Shown: positions 43,023 through 52,500, counted from the first letter of the stretch. The stretch is DNA of 64,000 nucleotides from Halioglobus sp. (GCA_020443425.1 JAGRIE010000020.1:1-64000); one strand, 5' to 3'. The notes: generated by a model not told the origin, from the sequence alone. Numbers and translations are program-made.

Positions 43023-44012
43023 TCAGGTGCCGCCACGCCTCGCCACCAGGGCCTGCGAAGGGTGCGACTCAGGCATCTCATACCCCAGCGCTGCCAGGTC
43101 GAACTTGCACATCTCCTGCAGCGCGCCGTTACTGCGGGCAAACTTCCCGTTTGTCATCGCATACACCCTGGCGCTGAAGCGTCTCTCCAGTATCTCGTTG
43201 ATACTGTCGGGCAAGCGCACAAAATCCAGTCGACGTCTCACCTTGTAAATCCCCTTACCGAAGGACGATGAGAACATCCCCGAATAGTTCAGCGCACTGG
43301 AGATGAAAAAATAATTGAACCAACGCTGGCACAGCGTCCTGCTGATCGGCACACTGGTATTTGCCGCCTTGCGAGTACGGCGCCTTTGCCACAACTTTTC
43401 AAGATCTGTGGATGCACCCGAGAACGCGACAATCTCCTCGGCGAACGCCTGCGGGTCGCTCGAAAGCAGTTCATAGGGAATCACCAGTACATTCCCGTCA
43501 CCGAACAGCTTTTTGTAGTACCCCGCAATCAGCTCAAAACGCAGGTAATCCAGGTTGAACTCCGGGAAGCGGTTGGATACATCCAGCGGTGTCAACAGGC
43601 GATCGAGGGAATGTGGCATGCCCCACTCGATGAGTGTACTGTACAGCGAGCGTATCAGGGATTTCTGCTCACGCGTGACAATCAGCACCTTTCCCTCAGG
43701 AAAAGTCTCGTACAAACGGTCAGCATTCTGACGGGCGTTGAAACCGCCACAGTATATATTGCCCGAGAGGGTCTCCGAGGAAATCACGGGGGTCACGCCC
43801 CGCTCACCGGCGAGGTTCTTTTCGTACCACGCCCTGACACTGCCAGCATCGTACTGAAACGGGGTGGGCGCATTGATGGCCAACTGTATTTCCACATGGT
43901 TCAGCGCCCTGACAAAGCCGAACGCGGGTTTGAACAACCTGCGCTGCAGCCAGGTTGACGCTGTCTTGGGGTAACCGATATGTATCAGAGGGGCATTGTT
44001 ATTCTCATTCAT
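43023..44012 (-). CDS. Sulfotransferase-family protein
   Basis: A 329-residue protein starting MNENNNAPLIHIGYPKTAST with WLQRRLF: the 5'-phosphosulfate loop (PKTASTWLQ) is the PAPS-binding signature. The 3'-phosphate-binding segment is VLIVTREQKSLIRSLYSTLI. Such enzymes add sulfate to carbohydrates, lipids or small molecules; PAPS supply genes are not in the window. No membrane segment is evident. Its base composition is a little lower in GC than its neighbours, consistent with accessory origin. Confidence 0.8.
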   Translation of the reverse strand: MNENNNAPLIHIGYPKTASTWLQRRLFKPAFGFVRALNHVEIQLAINAPTPFQYDAGSVRAWYEKNLAGERGVTPVISSETLSGNIYCGGFNARQNADRLYETFPEGKVLIVTREQKSLIRSLYSTLIEWGMPHSLDRLLTPLDVSNRFPEFNLDYLRFELIAGYYKKLFGDGNVLVIPYELLSSDPQAFAEEIVAFSGASTDLEKLWQRRRTRKAANTSVPISRTLCQRWFNYFFISSALNYSGMFSSSFGKGIYKVRRRLDFVRLPDSINEILERRFSARVYAMTNGKFARSNGALQEMCKFDLAALGYEMPESHPSQALVARRGGT

Positions 44013-44231
44013 GCTGTGCGTCTGCGGCCCTGCGTTTGCGAGTAAAGTTGAGAGACTTTTCCCTGCTGTTACGGCATTCTATGCCCTGGCCCAACGCGAT
44101 GTATAGCCATAAAGCAGGCTGCAGTGGGTTCGCGGCGCGGACAGCTCGCGACAGCGCTCATTTGTTGTGGCACGTTTGAACGCACCGCCCGCGCTGCTCC
44201 ACTGCCAATCACCTCCCTGAGGTTGCACACA

Positions 44232-44840
44232 ATGTACGACCTGATCGGCACCTTCATCTTTTTTTTTGCTGTCATCGACCCGATCGGGACGATACCGGTA
44301 TTCATCGCGGTGACGAGTCGCTATGAAGCGCGAGTCAAGCGCAGGATAGCGATACGCGCGGCGGCCATATCAGCGGTCCTGCTGACGTTTTTCGTGGTGG
44401 TTGGCGAACTCATCCTCACGGCACTGGATATTCCCCTGGCTGCTTTCGAGATAGCGGGCGGCATCGTCCTGTTTATTTTTGCGCTGTCGATGATATTCGG
44501 GGAGAGCAAACCGGAAGCAGAGCTGAAACTGGCTGACAGTGAGCGCGATACGGCTATTTTCCCGCTCGCGGTACCTTCAATAGCGAGCCCGGGCGCCATG
44601 CTCGCGGCCGTACTGCTCACCGAGAACAACCGCTTCAACCTGTGGGAGCAGACACAGACGACGCTCATCATGTACCTGGTGCTGCTGGTGACTCTGGCAC
44701 TGATGCTCGCCGCCAGCTGGATTCATCGGTTTATCGGCACCAGCGGTGCCAGCATTATCAGCAGGGTGATGGGAATGATCCTCGCATCAGTGGCGGTCAC
44801 AGCCGTGCTGGCCGGCATCACCGAGTATTTCTCCTTGTAG
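44232..44840 (+). CDS. MarC family integral membrane protein
   Basis: A 202-residue protein with six hydrophobic segments. The start MYDLIGTFIFFFAVIDPIGT followed by IPVFIAV is characteristic for MarC/UPF0056, as is FPLAVPSIASPGAMLAAVLL. Despite the name, MarC is not established as an antibiotic exporter; the function is uncertain. The ATG at 44232 is chosen: the longer in-frame start would add 36 residues without family resemblance. Confidence 0.9.
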   Translation: MYDLIGTFIFFFAVIDPIGTIPVFIAVTSRYEARVKRRIAIRAAAISAVLLTFFVVVGELILTALDIPLAAFEIAGGIVLFIFALSMIFGESKPEAELKLADSERDTAIFPLAVPSIASPGAMLAAVLLTENNRFNLWEQTQTTLIMYLVLLVTLALMLAASWIHRFIGTSGASIISRVMGMILASVAVTAVLAGITEYFSL

Positions 44841-44973
44841 TTCGCCGCTGGCAGCGACGCCTGGACGGCACAATCCCCTGAACCAGCTCAGCTTATGCAC
44901 CGCTCGACCAACGCAGGCACGGTTTTTCTGTAGTAGAGTAACCGCCAACAATAATTATCCAGGGTGGCTGATC

Positions 44974-47145
44974 ATGACGGCAACCAAACTGACCTTTTGC
45001 TCCTTGTGTGAATCCTTCTGCGGCCTGGAAGTGGACGTAGAGAACAATCGCATCACCGATATCCGACCGGACCCTCTGCACGTGGTCTCCAAGGGCTACG
45101 CCTGCGTCAAGGGCACCAAATTCGAATCCATCCAGCACAGCCCCGACCGCGTGACGGAACCGCTGAAACGTGTCGGTGACCGCTGGCAGGCGATCTCGTG
45201 GGAGCAGGCACTGGACGAAATATCACAAAAAATCAAAGCCATCATCAAGCGGAACGGCCCACAGGCGTTTGGCAATTTTGTCGGCGCACCCGGCGGCAGC
45301 AACCTGATGTCACCTATTTTCCGGGGCGAGTTCTACAAGGGCATAGGCTCCAGCCGCCTGTATGGCACGGGTACCTGCGACACCATGAACAAGTTCCGGG
45401 TCAACGGCGATATGTACGGCTCACCGATGCGGCTGGCGTATCCGGATGTGGATCACACCCACTTCATGATGATTCTCGGCGCCAACCCGAACATTTCCGG
45501 CAATACCCTGTACCACCTGCCGCGCTCGCGCGACCGCTTCGCCGGCATTCTCGCGCGCGGCGGCCGCGTGGTGTGGGTCAACCCGCGCCGGGTCGAATCC
45601 GCGCGCACGGGTGAGCACCTGTTTATCCGCCCCGACACCGATGTGTTTTTCCTCGCCGCATTCTGTAATGAAATCTTTCGCCGCGATGCGATCGACCACG
45701 AGCTGGTGGCGCGGACAATGAAGAACCTGGCAGCGCTGCAGTCGACTGTCGCACCCTGGACACCCGAGCGGCAGGCGCAGGTCACCGGAATTCCGGCCGA
45801 CACCCTGCGCGAACTTGTGGATGCCTATCTCGCCGCCGATGGTGCCGCGCTCAACATGGCGACCGGCGTCAACCAGGGCCGCAGCGGCACCCTGTGCTAC
45901 TGGCTGCTGGAATCCATCTCGGCAATCACCGGCAATTTCGACCGGCAGGGCGGCAACCTGATCGGTGAAGGCATTATTGATTTTGCGCTGCAGGCCAGGG
46001 ACGACCCGGCACTGAAGCTCGGCTTCCACCGCAGCGATGACCTGCCCACGGTGTCAGGCCAACAGCCGGCGGCGATGCTGGCTGATGATATTCTCAGCGG
46101 CGAGGTGCGGGGTCTGTTTGTGGAGGCATCGAACCCTCTGCTGGCGGTACCCAATCCGGGTAACCGCCTGGAACAGGCACTGTCCGAGCTGGAGTTGCTG
46201 GTGTGTATCGACTGGTTCCGCAACGAGACCGGTAACCTCGCCCACTACATCCTGCCTGCGGCCACCTGGATGGAGCGGCCGGGCATGCCGTATGCGCTGC
46301 AGTCCTTTGTCGGCTGCACGCCGACGCCCTACCTCTATGCCGCTGACAAGGTACTGGAGCCGCCACCCGGTGTGCGCGAGGAGTGGTGGATGTACACACG
46401 GCTGGCGGACAAATTCGGCGTCACGCTGATGGGCAACCGTGTGCTCAGCGGCATTCTCAAGCTGGCCGCACGACTCACCCATACACGGCTTGGCTTTATC
46501 AGCGTGCCTAAAATGCTGATCAGCGGCATGTTGAAACAGGCCGGCCAGCCCGACTACAAGGCGATGCTGGACAAACACCCGCACGGGCTGCGCCTGCCGG
46601 ACAATCCGGGCCGCAATTTCCTCGGCACCGACCGGGTGCTCACCCCGGACGGGCGGGTGGACCTCGGGCCGCCGGACTTTGTTCACGCGTTCAATGAACG
46701 TGTGGGGCCGCTGTTCGACGACGAGCTGGCCAATCTCGGAAAAATGAAGCTGATCGGCAAGCGCGAGATCAAGCGCATGAACTCCTCGTCAGCCAATTCA
46801 CCACGGCTGGTGAAGGAGAAGACCAATTACGCCTACATCTCGCCGGTCGATGCCCGCCGACTGGGCGTTGCGGAACTGGATTATGTGGAGGTCAGCAGCC
46901 GCTACGACCGCATCACGATTCCGGTCCGCATCACCGACGAGATGATGCCGGGCGTGGTGGCGATTCCGCAGTGCTGGGGTCACCAGAAGGCCGATGGCCT
47001 GCCCCACGCACAGCAGCACCCGGGTGTGAACTCCAATTTCCTGGCGGGCGACGGCTACGGCAATATAGAGAAACTGTCGGGCATGGCACACCTGTCGGGT
47101 ATCACTGTCGACATCGCGCGCTCGGATCGTATTGCGAGCGCCTGA
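44974..47145 (+). CDS. Molybdopterin-dependent oxidoreductase with N-terminal 4Fe-4S cluster
   Basis: A 723-residue enzyme of the Mo-bis-MGD (DMSO reductase) superfamily. Cys9, Cys12, Cys16 and Cys44 bind the 4Fe-4S cluster (FCSLCESFCGLEV; YACVKG). Molybdopterin segments include GANPNISGNTLYHLPRSR, ARGGRVVWVNPRRVESA and GVNQGRSGTLCYWLLES; Cys135 in YGTGTCDTMNK is a candidate molybdenum ligand. The C-terminal aspartate-decarboxylase-like barrel is present (YISPVDARRLGVAELDYVEV). No Tat signal and no partner subunits are adjacent, so it is probably a soluble cytoplasmic enzyme of unknown substrate. It resembles the assimilatory/formate-dehydrogenase-H branch only generally. Confidence 0.88.
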   Translation: MTATKLTFCSLCESFCGLEVDVENNRITDIRPDPLHVVSKGYACVKGTKFESIQHSPDRVTEPLKRVGDRWQAISWEQALDEISQKIKAIIKRNGPQAFGNFVGAPGGSNLMSPIFRGEFYKGIGSSRLYGTGTCDTMNKFRVNGDMYGSPMRLAYPDVDHTHFMMILGANPNISGNTLYHLPRSRDRFAGILARGGRVVWVNPRRVESARTGEHLFIRPDTDVFFLAAFCNEIFRRDAIDHELVARTMKNLAALQSTVAPWTPERQAQVTGIPADTLRELVDAYLAADGAALNMATGVNQGRSGTLCYWLLESISAITGNFDRQGGNLIGEGIIDFALQARDDPALKLGFHRSDDLPTVSGQQPAAMLADDILSGEVRGLFVEASNPLLAVPNPGNRLEQALSELELLVCIDWFRNETGNLAHYILPAATWMERPGMPYALQSFVGCTPTPYLYAADKVLEPPPGVREEWWMYTRLADKFGVTLMGNRVLSGILKLAARLTHTRLGFISVPKMLISGMLKQAGQPDYKAMLDKHPHGLRLPDNPGRNFLGTDRVLTPDGRVDLGPPDFVHAFNERVGPLFDDELANLGKMKLIGKREIKRMNSSSANSPRLVKEKTNYAYISPVDARRLGVAELDYVEVSSRYDRITIPVRITDEMMPGVVAIPQCWGHQKADGLPHAQQHPGVNSNFLAGDGYGNIEKLSGMAHLSGITVDIARSDRIASA

Positions 47146-47274
47146 GTATTGTCACTGTGCGCACTTTCGCAGGCACCGTCATGATGGCATAGTGCGCCCC
47201 GATTACAGAGGGCGACACAGGAGTTTCCCGGCGATGCGCCGCGACCTGACCACACCGCCACCGCGCGGCTGTTG

Positions 47275-48177
47275 ATGATGATGGGCAAACCCCACTGGCA
47301 TGTGCTCGGCGCGGGCGCGATCGGCTGCCTCTATGCACAGGCGCTGCAGCGCAGTGGCTGCCGGGCAACACTGGTAATGCGCAGCGGCACACCGGCGCAC
47401 CCTGTCTCAGTGATTGTGCAGGAGGACGACCGCCGCCTTGAACAGCAGCTGCCCACCATCACGCCGGAAAGTGATGCCGCTATCTCGCACCTTCTGGTCA
47501 CCACCAAGGCCTACGATGTGCGCGCAGCTGTGGCCGGCGTGGCGCACTTGCTGGCCGATCGCTGCGCGGTGCTGCTGCTGGTCAACGGCCTGGGACTGGC
47601 GGAGCAGCTGCTTCAGGACCGGCCCGGGCTGGACGTGTACTGCGGCACCACGACAGAGGGCGCCTACACCATCGCCGCCCACCATATCCGCCATGCCGGG
47701 CGCGGTGAGACGCGCATCGGCCAGGCCGGCCTGGCCACCCCACCGGGCTGGTTCGCGCAGTGGCAGCGCGCGATCACTCCCTGCGTATGGGATCCACAGA
47801 TTGCCGATGCCCTGTGGTCCAAGCTCGCCGTCAACTGCGTTATCAACCCGCTGACAGCGCTGCACCGCTGCCGCAATGGCGAACTGGCCAGCCGCAGTGT
47901 ACTGGCGCGGGAGGTGGATACCCTGTGTGACGAGGTGGCGCGCGTCAGCCGCGCGGCCGGCTATGCCGCGATCGCCGACTCACTGCCGGCAACAGTGTCC
48001 GCCGTCATCGCCGGCACCGCCGACAACCGCTCGTCCATGCTGCAGGATGTGGAGAGTGGGCGACCCACCGAAATTGACTATATCACCGGCCACCTGTTAA
48101 AAGTGGCGGCGCAACATCATATTGCCGCCCCCCACAGCCAGTCCCTGATGGAGAGGATAAAACATCGTGCTACCTGA
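47275..48177 (+). CDS. panE: Ketopantoate reductase-like protein (2-dehydropantoate 2-reductase)
   Basis: A 300-residue NADPH-dependent enzyme. The dinucleotide-binding loop is HVLGAGAIGCLYAQALQRSG. The catalytic Lys lies in ALWSKLAVNCVINPLTALHR and the conserved SSMLQDVESGRPTEIDYITG closes the C-terminal domain. It reduces ketopantoate to pantoate in coenzyme A biosynthesis. Three ATG codons in tandem (47275, 47278, 47281) follow a TTG, so the exact start is uncertain by a few residues. The following lysoplasmalogenase gene overlaps its 3' end. Confidence 0.87.
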   Translation: MMMGKPHWHVLGAGAIGCLYAQALQRSGCRATLVMRSGTPAHPVSVIVQEDDRRLEQQLPTITPESDAAISHLLVTTKAYDVRAAVAGVAHLLADRCAVLLLVNGLGLAEQLLQDRPGLDVYCGTTTEGAYTIAAHHIRHAGRGETRIGQAGLATPPGWFAQWQRAITPCVWDPQIADALWSKLAVNCVINPLTALHRCRNGELASRSVLAREVDTLCDEVARVSRAAGYAAIADSLPATVSAVIAGTADNRSSMLQDVESGRPTEIDYITGHLLKVAAQHHIAAPHSQSLMERIKHRAT

Positions 48178-48832
48178 ATCCCTGCCGCTGGCGACCCTGT
48201 TGCCCCCGGCCCTGCTGTCACTGGTCGCCACGCTGGCGCTGGTGATCAGTGACTTCCGCGATGTCCGCGCCGGCCGCTACCTGTTCAAGCCGCTGGCCGC
48301 AATCACATTTATCTGGCTGGCGCTGTCGCTGGACGCCACCGACACCCGCTACGGCCAGTGGCTGCTGGCGGCGCTGGCGCTCTGCCTGGTGGGTGATGTG
48401 TGCCTGATGTGGGATGATGAGCGCAGCTTTCTCGCCGGGCTGGCCGCCTTCCTGTGCGGCCACCTGCTGTTCGCGGTGGCCTTTTTCCAACTTCCGGCCA
48501 GCCTCCCCGGCCTCGCGATATCAGCGCTGCCGGTGCTGGTGCTGCTCGGCTCGGTATCGCGCTGGCTGCTCCCTCACGTCAACCGCGAGATGAAAATGCC
48601 GGTGCTGCTCTACATCCTGGTAATCTCGGCGATGCTGCTCTGCGCCGGCATGACTGCCGGCCAACCTGCCGCCGCGCTGATTATCGCCGGCGCCTGGGGT
48701 TTTGCCTGTTCCGACCTGGCGGTGGCGCGGCGCCAGTTCATCCTGCCGGCCTCACGACTGAACGGGGTGTGGGGCACGCCGCTGTACTTCCTGTCGCAGA
48801 TGGTGCTGGCCGGCTCGCTGGCACTCATTTGA
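48167..48832 (+). CDS. YhhN/TMEM86-family membrane protein (lysoplasmalogenase-like)
   Basis: A 221-residue protein with about eight hydrophobic helices. Characteristic segments are RYLFKPLAAITFIW, ALALCLVGDVCLMW with the family Gly-Asp, and SFLAGLAAFLCGHLLFAVAF with the conserved GH. Animal TMEM86B cleaves lysoplasmalogens; bacterial homologues are less studied. GTG start at 48167, overlapping the ketopantoate reductase gene by 11 bases, so translation is likely coupled. The stop is followed by the convergent kinase gene. Confidence 0.87.
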   Translation: MLPESLPLATLLPPALLSLVATLALVISDFRDVRAGRYLFKPLAAITFIWLALSLDATDTRYGQWLLAALALCLVGDVCLMWDDERSFLAGLAAFLCGHLLFAVAFFQLPASLPGLAISALPVLVLLGSVSRWLLPHVNREMKMPVLLYILVISAMLLCAGMTAGQPAAALIIAGAWGFACSDLAVARRQFILPASRLNGVWGTPLYFLSQMVLAGSLALI

Positions 48833-48833
48833 G

Positions 48834-50270
48834 TCAGCGATAAAGTGCCAGCGTGGTGTCCCGCACCACCTCTCTCCACTCCTGCACCGGCATATCGGCC
48901 AGCAGCACGCCCCGCTCACTGGTCCGCTCGCCAGCCTGCTCCCGGCCGACCGTAAACACGCACACGCTTTCAAAGCAGCGCAGCGCCATATCCACGGTGA
49001 CGGCGGCTGCCTCGTTCCAGTTGTCGGGTTGCCCCGACGCGTATAACACCGTGACGGGATAGGCGCCGGTTTTCCCGATGACCCGAATCGGCCCCAGTTG
49101 CTCCGCCACCGCGTCTCTCACCCGCTCCACTATCCAGTCCCGGGAAATATTGCCGGGAAACCTGCCCGCCCCGTGAAAACTGGTTTGCAGCTTGTTGAAC
49201 TGCACCGGCGTCACCGTATTGCGCAGCGCAATCACCACTGGCACTGCAGCCAGTGTGAACACACTCACCGCCAGGGCTGTGCGCGCCGGCCACCGCAGCG
49301 ACTTCAGGCGATGCAGAAACACCGCCCACCGGGTGCCCTGCGGTATCAGCGCGGAGCGACCCTGCTGGCCGAGATCCCGCGGTATTTGCAGCGGTATGTC
49401 ATCGGGCGATTCATGGCGAAAAAACGGCCTCGCTTCGCACAGCAGGCTGTTGTGCAACGATATGGGCAGGGTGCGCAGGACCGTTCGCATCACCTGGCGC
49501 ACCCGGCGGGTATTGCGGGGCCTCCTCCTCGGATCCTTCTCCAGCAGGGCCGAGATAATCGCCACCAGCGGTTCCGGCAGCTCCACATCACCGGACACCA
49601 TTTCGACCAGCGGCCTGGGAGGGTGCTGCAACAGCCTTGTCGGGTCGAGCCTGCCACCGCTGAAGAACGGCTGTTCACCGCATACCATCTGGTACAACAG
49701 CGCGCCCAGCGCAAACAGGTCGGCGCGCTCATCCAGCGGCTGGCCGAGGAACTGCTCCGGCGACAAGGCGGACATGCTGCCGGGCGCCCAGCGGCCGGAG
49801 CGGCTGTCTGCAGTGGTGCGGGAAATCCCGAAATCCGTGAGCTTGGCGCGGCCGCCCTGGGTGATCAGCACATTGCCGGGTTTCACATCCCCGTGCACGA
49901 CATGGTTCTGCCGCGCCAGCGCCAGCGCGCCGGCGATGTCGGCGCCGACTCTCAGCACACTGGCAATCGAGGGACGCGCCCCCGCCAGGAAGTCCGCCAG
50001 GCTGCAACCGGGGACATACTCCATCACCATCGCCAGGTGTGTGCCCGACTCGATCACATCGTGAATCTGGACCACCTTCGGACTCTGGATGCCGGCCACC
50101 AGCTGCGCCTCGCGACGCAGCTCCTTGCGCGCAGCTCGCGTCGGTGGCAGACGGTAGATCTTGATCGCAACCCGCCGCTGCAGGCGCTGGTCATAACCGA
50201 GGTACACACTGCCCTGCCCGCCCCGGTCAATCAGCCTGAGGATGCGGTATGGCCCGACAAGGTTTTCCAA
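48834..50270 (-). CDS. Membrane-anchored Ser/Thr protein kinase (non-RD)
   Basis: A 478-residue Hanks-type kinase. The Gly-rich loop is RGGQGSVYLG (residues 16-25), catalytic Lys37 lies in VAIKIYR, the catalytic loop HGDVKPGN (126-133) has Gly instead of Arg before the Asp, and DFG is at 146-148. One membrane helix follows at about 331-349 and a periplasmic domain of about 130 residues, so it may sense an extracytoplasmic signal. It begins with TTG, with GAGAG six bases upstream, directly downstream and in the same frame as the sigma-54 activator gene, whose TGA is separated by only three sense codons. The two are surely co-expressed. Confidence 0.88.
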   Translation of the reverse strand: MENLVGPYRILRLIDRGGQGSVYLGYDQRLQRRVAIKIYRLPPTRAARKELRREAQLVAGIQSPKVVQIHDVIESGTHLAMVMEYVPGCSLADFLAGARPSIASVLRVGADIAGALALARQNHVVHGDVKPGNVLITQGGRAKLTDFGISRTTADSRSGRWAPGSMSALSPEQFLGQPLDERADLFALGALLYQMVCGEQPFFSGGRLDPTRLLQHPPRPLVEMVSGDVELPEPLVAIISALLEKDPRRRPRNTRRVRQVMRTVLRTLPISLHNSLLCEARPFFRHESPDDIPLQIPRDLGQQGRSALIPQGTRWAVFLHRLKSLRWPARTALAVSVFTLAAVPVVIALRNTVTPVQFNKLQTSFHGAGRFPGNISRDWIVERVRDAVAEQLGPIRVIGKTGAYPVTVLYASGQPDNWNEAAAVTVDMALRCFESVCVFTVGREQAGERTSERGVLLADMPVQEWREVVRDTTLALYR

Positions 50271-50279
50271 AGCGTGCTC

Positions 50280-51842
50280 TCAGCGCTGGGCGCCAGCGAG
50301 TTTTCGCAAGCGATTGCGCAAACTCTTGTGCGACACACGCAGCTCGCGGGCAATGCTGGCGCTATCGCCGGCGTGCTTGTCCATCAGGTGCTGCAGCTGC
50401 TGCGGCGGGATCTCGCTGGCCAGGCAGTACCGCGGCGACGCCTCAATGCGCCGGTATACCGCGGCCCGGGACACCGCCAACTGCTGCGCCACTTTCAACA
50501 CTTCAAAATTGTTGCTGTCCATCGCCTGGTTGAACGTCTCTTCGTCGACTTCCTGCATACTGCGGCGCTTCACCCGACCACAGAACGTAGACGGTGAGCC
50601 GGGTGCCAGCATGGCTGACCGCAGGGTGTCATTCATCACGGGCGTGCGCTCGCTGGACAGCACCACCTGCCTGGCATAGTTGGCCAGCTCCCGGACATTA
50701 CCCGGCCACTGGTAGGACAGGAATGCCAGAAACAACACCGCCCAGGCGGCGATATCCGGCGCGGCACTGTGCGCATCCGGCAACAGGTCGTGGCGCCCCT
50801 CCTCCCCGGCACTGCTGCGCAGGAAATACAGCAGCAGTTCACCGATATCCTCGGGATGCTCACGCAGCGGCGGCAGCAAAATCTCACAGGCACCGAGACG
50901 ATGGCGCAGGGCCGCCTTGAAGTCGCTGCCCTGGCTGTCCAGCGGCGCATCCGTGGCAGAGATGATGCGCACGTCGACACGCCGGATCGGCCCTCCCACG
51001 GCCTGGATCTCCCGCTCCTGCAGTGCGCGCAGCAACTGGGGCTGCACCTCCAGCGCGGCATCGCCGATCTCATCCAGGAACAGGGTTCCACCCTGGGCCT
51101 GCTCAAAGTAACCCGCCACCGCCTGGTTGGCCCCGGTAAACGCGCCCCGGGCGCTGCCAAATAACGCTGAGGCCGCCAGTTCGCTGGGGATGGCAGCCAT
51201 ATTCACACTGACCATCGGATGATGGGCGCGACGGCTGGCGCAGTGGATAGCCGAGGCGACCAGCTCCTTGCCGGTGCCAGTCTCGCCGCGGATAAGCACA
51301 TCCAGATCGCTGTCCGCGGCCCGCGCGACCTGCTCCCGCACCGCAGCCATGCAGGCGCTGCCGCCGCGCAACGGGCAGTTTTTACCTGCCGCCGGGGCGG
51401 ACAACTCACAGCGATGCGCCACACGCAACAGCAGCACAATACTGTGGCCCAGCAGCAGCGGCAGCCCGGTGCGCAGACGCTGCCAATCGACCTCCTCCGT
51501 CTCATACAGTTCAGCCGCCCCCAGGCGGCAGCGGCTGGCGGCCCTGAAGCGATGGATCACCAAGCGCTTGCCCTTGAGAGTGAACTGCAGGGCCCGGCGA
51601 CTGACATAGGGATCATTCAGAGGCGCCGGGGATTGCCCGTCGGCTCCGTGGAAGTCGGGACTGCGGCGGCCCAGTATCCACGGTGCGTTGCCAGACTGTT
51701 GCGGCACCACCGCGCGCTGCCCGATACGGCAGGTATCGGGGTGGAACACAATGGTCAGCACCAGTTCCTGGCCCCCGTACTGGTTGGCCATGGAGGCGAT
51801 GATGGAGGGCAGTGTCACATCGGAGTCGGTTGGAGTCAGCAT
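50280..51842 (-). CDS. FHA-domain sigma-54-dependent transcriptional activator with two C-terminal HTH units
   Basis: A 520-residue regulator. Residues about 35-145 look like an FHA phosphopeptide-binding domain (WILGRRSPDF; DPYVSRRALQFTLKGKRL). The AAA+ domain has Walker A GETGTGKE (186-193), the sigma-54 contact loop GAFTGA (233-238), Walker B GGTLFLDEIGD (251-261) and arginine fingers near 313-316. The C-terminus carries two helix-turn-helix segments (LKVAQQLAVSRAAVYRRIEA at 449-468; ASIARELRVSHKSLRNRLRK at 495-514), whereas one is usual. The neighbouring kinase is the likely phosphorylation partner. A 7-bp inverted repeat stands 24 bases before the start codon. Confidence 0.88.
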   Translation of the reverse strand: MLTPTDSDVTLPSIIASMANQYGGQELVLTIVFHPDTCRIGQRAVVPQQSGNAPWILGRRSPDFHGADGQSPAPLNDPYVSRRALQFTLKGKRLVIHRFRAASRCRLGAAELYETEEVDWQRLRTGLPLLLGHSIVLLLRVAHRCELSAPAAGKNCPLRGGSACMAAVREQVARAADSDLDVLIRGETGTGKELVASAIHCASRRAHHPMVSVNMAAIPSELAASALFGSARGAFTGANQAVAGYFEQAQGGTLFLDEIGDAALEVQPQLLRALQEREIQAVGGPIRRVDVRIISATDAPLDSQGSDFKAALRHRLGACEILLPPLREHPEDIGELLLYFLRSSAGEEGRHDLLPDAHSAAPDIAAWAVLFLAFLSYQWPGNVRELANYARQVVLSSERTPVMNDTLRSAMLAPGSPSTFCGRVKRRSMQEVDEETFNQAMDSNNFEVLKVAQQLAVSRAAVYRRIEASPRYCLASEIPPQQLQHLMDKHAGDSASIARELRVSHKSLRNRLRKLAGAQR

Positions 51843-51865
51843 GAAATCCCTATCCAGCGCGCATG

Positions 51866-51886
51866 TGCAATATTATCGGTATTGCA
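51866..51886. promoter_or_regulatory. Inverted repeat TGCAATA-N7-TATTGCA upstream of the FHA regulator gene
   Basis: Perfect 7-bp arms separated by seven bases lie between the regulator start (51842) and the ampD stop. The dyad is AT-rich in an otherwise GC-rich gap and sits where a promoter should be. It is a good candidate operator, possibly for autoregulation. Confidence 0.5.
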
Positions 51887-51936
51887 ATAAAGCTTAGCAG
51901 CTGCTCGGAATTCCGCGACTCACCGCGGAGAGCGCC

Positions 51937-52500
51937 TCATGCCATGGAGGCTTTGGCCAGCTGTGTACGGTAGCGCGACCAGTCAAAGGCGGGGCCGGGA
52001 TCGGTCTTGCGGCCCGGCGCGATATCGCTGTGACCGGTGATGCGCTGCGCCGACAACCCGGGGTAATACGCTATCAGCTGCGCGCTCAGCGCCACCAGCG
52101 CCTGGTACTGCGCATCGGTGTAGGGATCCTCGTCGCTGCCCTCCAGCTCGACACCGATACTGAAATCATTGCAGTTATCGCGTCCGTCATAGCAGGATTG
52201 CCCGGCGTGCCAGGCGCGGTCATCAAAACTGACAAACTGCAACACCTCGCCGCCGCGCCGAATCAGTATGTGCGCCGACACCTGCAGGCCGCGAATCTCG
52301 GCGAAATACGGATGCTCATCCCAGTCGAGTCGATTGGTGAAAAACCGCTCGATACAGTCGCCCCCGTAGCAGCGCGGCGGCAGTGAGATATTGTGAATGA
52401 CCAGCAGGTCGGGCGCGCAACCGGACGGGCGCGGCCCGTGGTTGGGCGATGGCACGCGGCGCGCTTCCCGCAGCCAACCCTGCTGTATGGCGTCGTTCAT
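51937..52500 (-). CDS. ampD: 1,6-anhydro-N-acetylmuramyl-L-alanine amidase AmpD
   Basis: A 187-residue cytosolic zinc amidase for peptidoglycan recycling. Zinc ligands are the His in LLVIHNISLPP, the His in ITGHSDIAPGRKTDPGPAFDW and the Asp in the same segment. CIERFFTNRLDWDEHPYF and GVELEGSDEDPYTDAQYQAL are the conserved AmpD core. Loss of AmpD raises AmpC beta-lactamase in relatives. It is divergent from nadC, an arrangement common in gammaproteobacteria. Confidence 0.94.
   Translation of the reverse strand: MNDAIQQGWLREARRVPSPNHGPRPSGCAPDLLVIHNISLPPRCYGGDCIERFFTNRLDWDEHPYFAEIRGLQVSAHILIRRGGEVLQFVSFDDRAWHAGQSCYDGRDNCNDFSIGVELEGSDEDPYTDAQYQALVALSAQLIAYYPGLSAQRITGHSDIAPGRKTDPGPAFDWSRYRTQLAKASMA

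Noticed and set aside
44124-44231. A longer N-terminus for the MarC protein
   Set aside because: The 36 extra residues are polar and unlike the family, which starts at the membrane helix at 44232.
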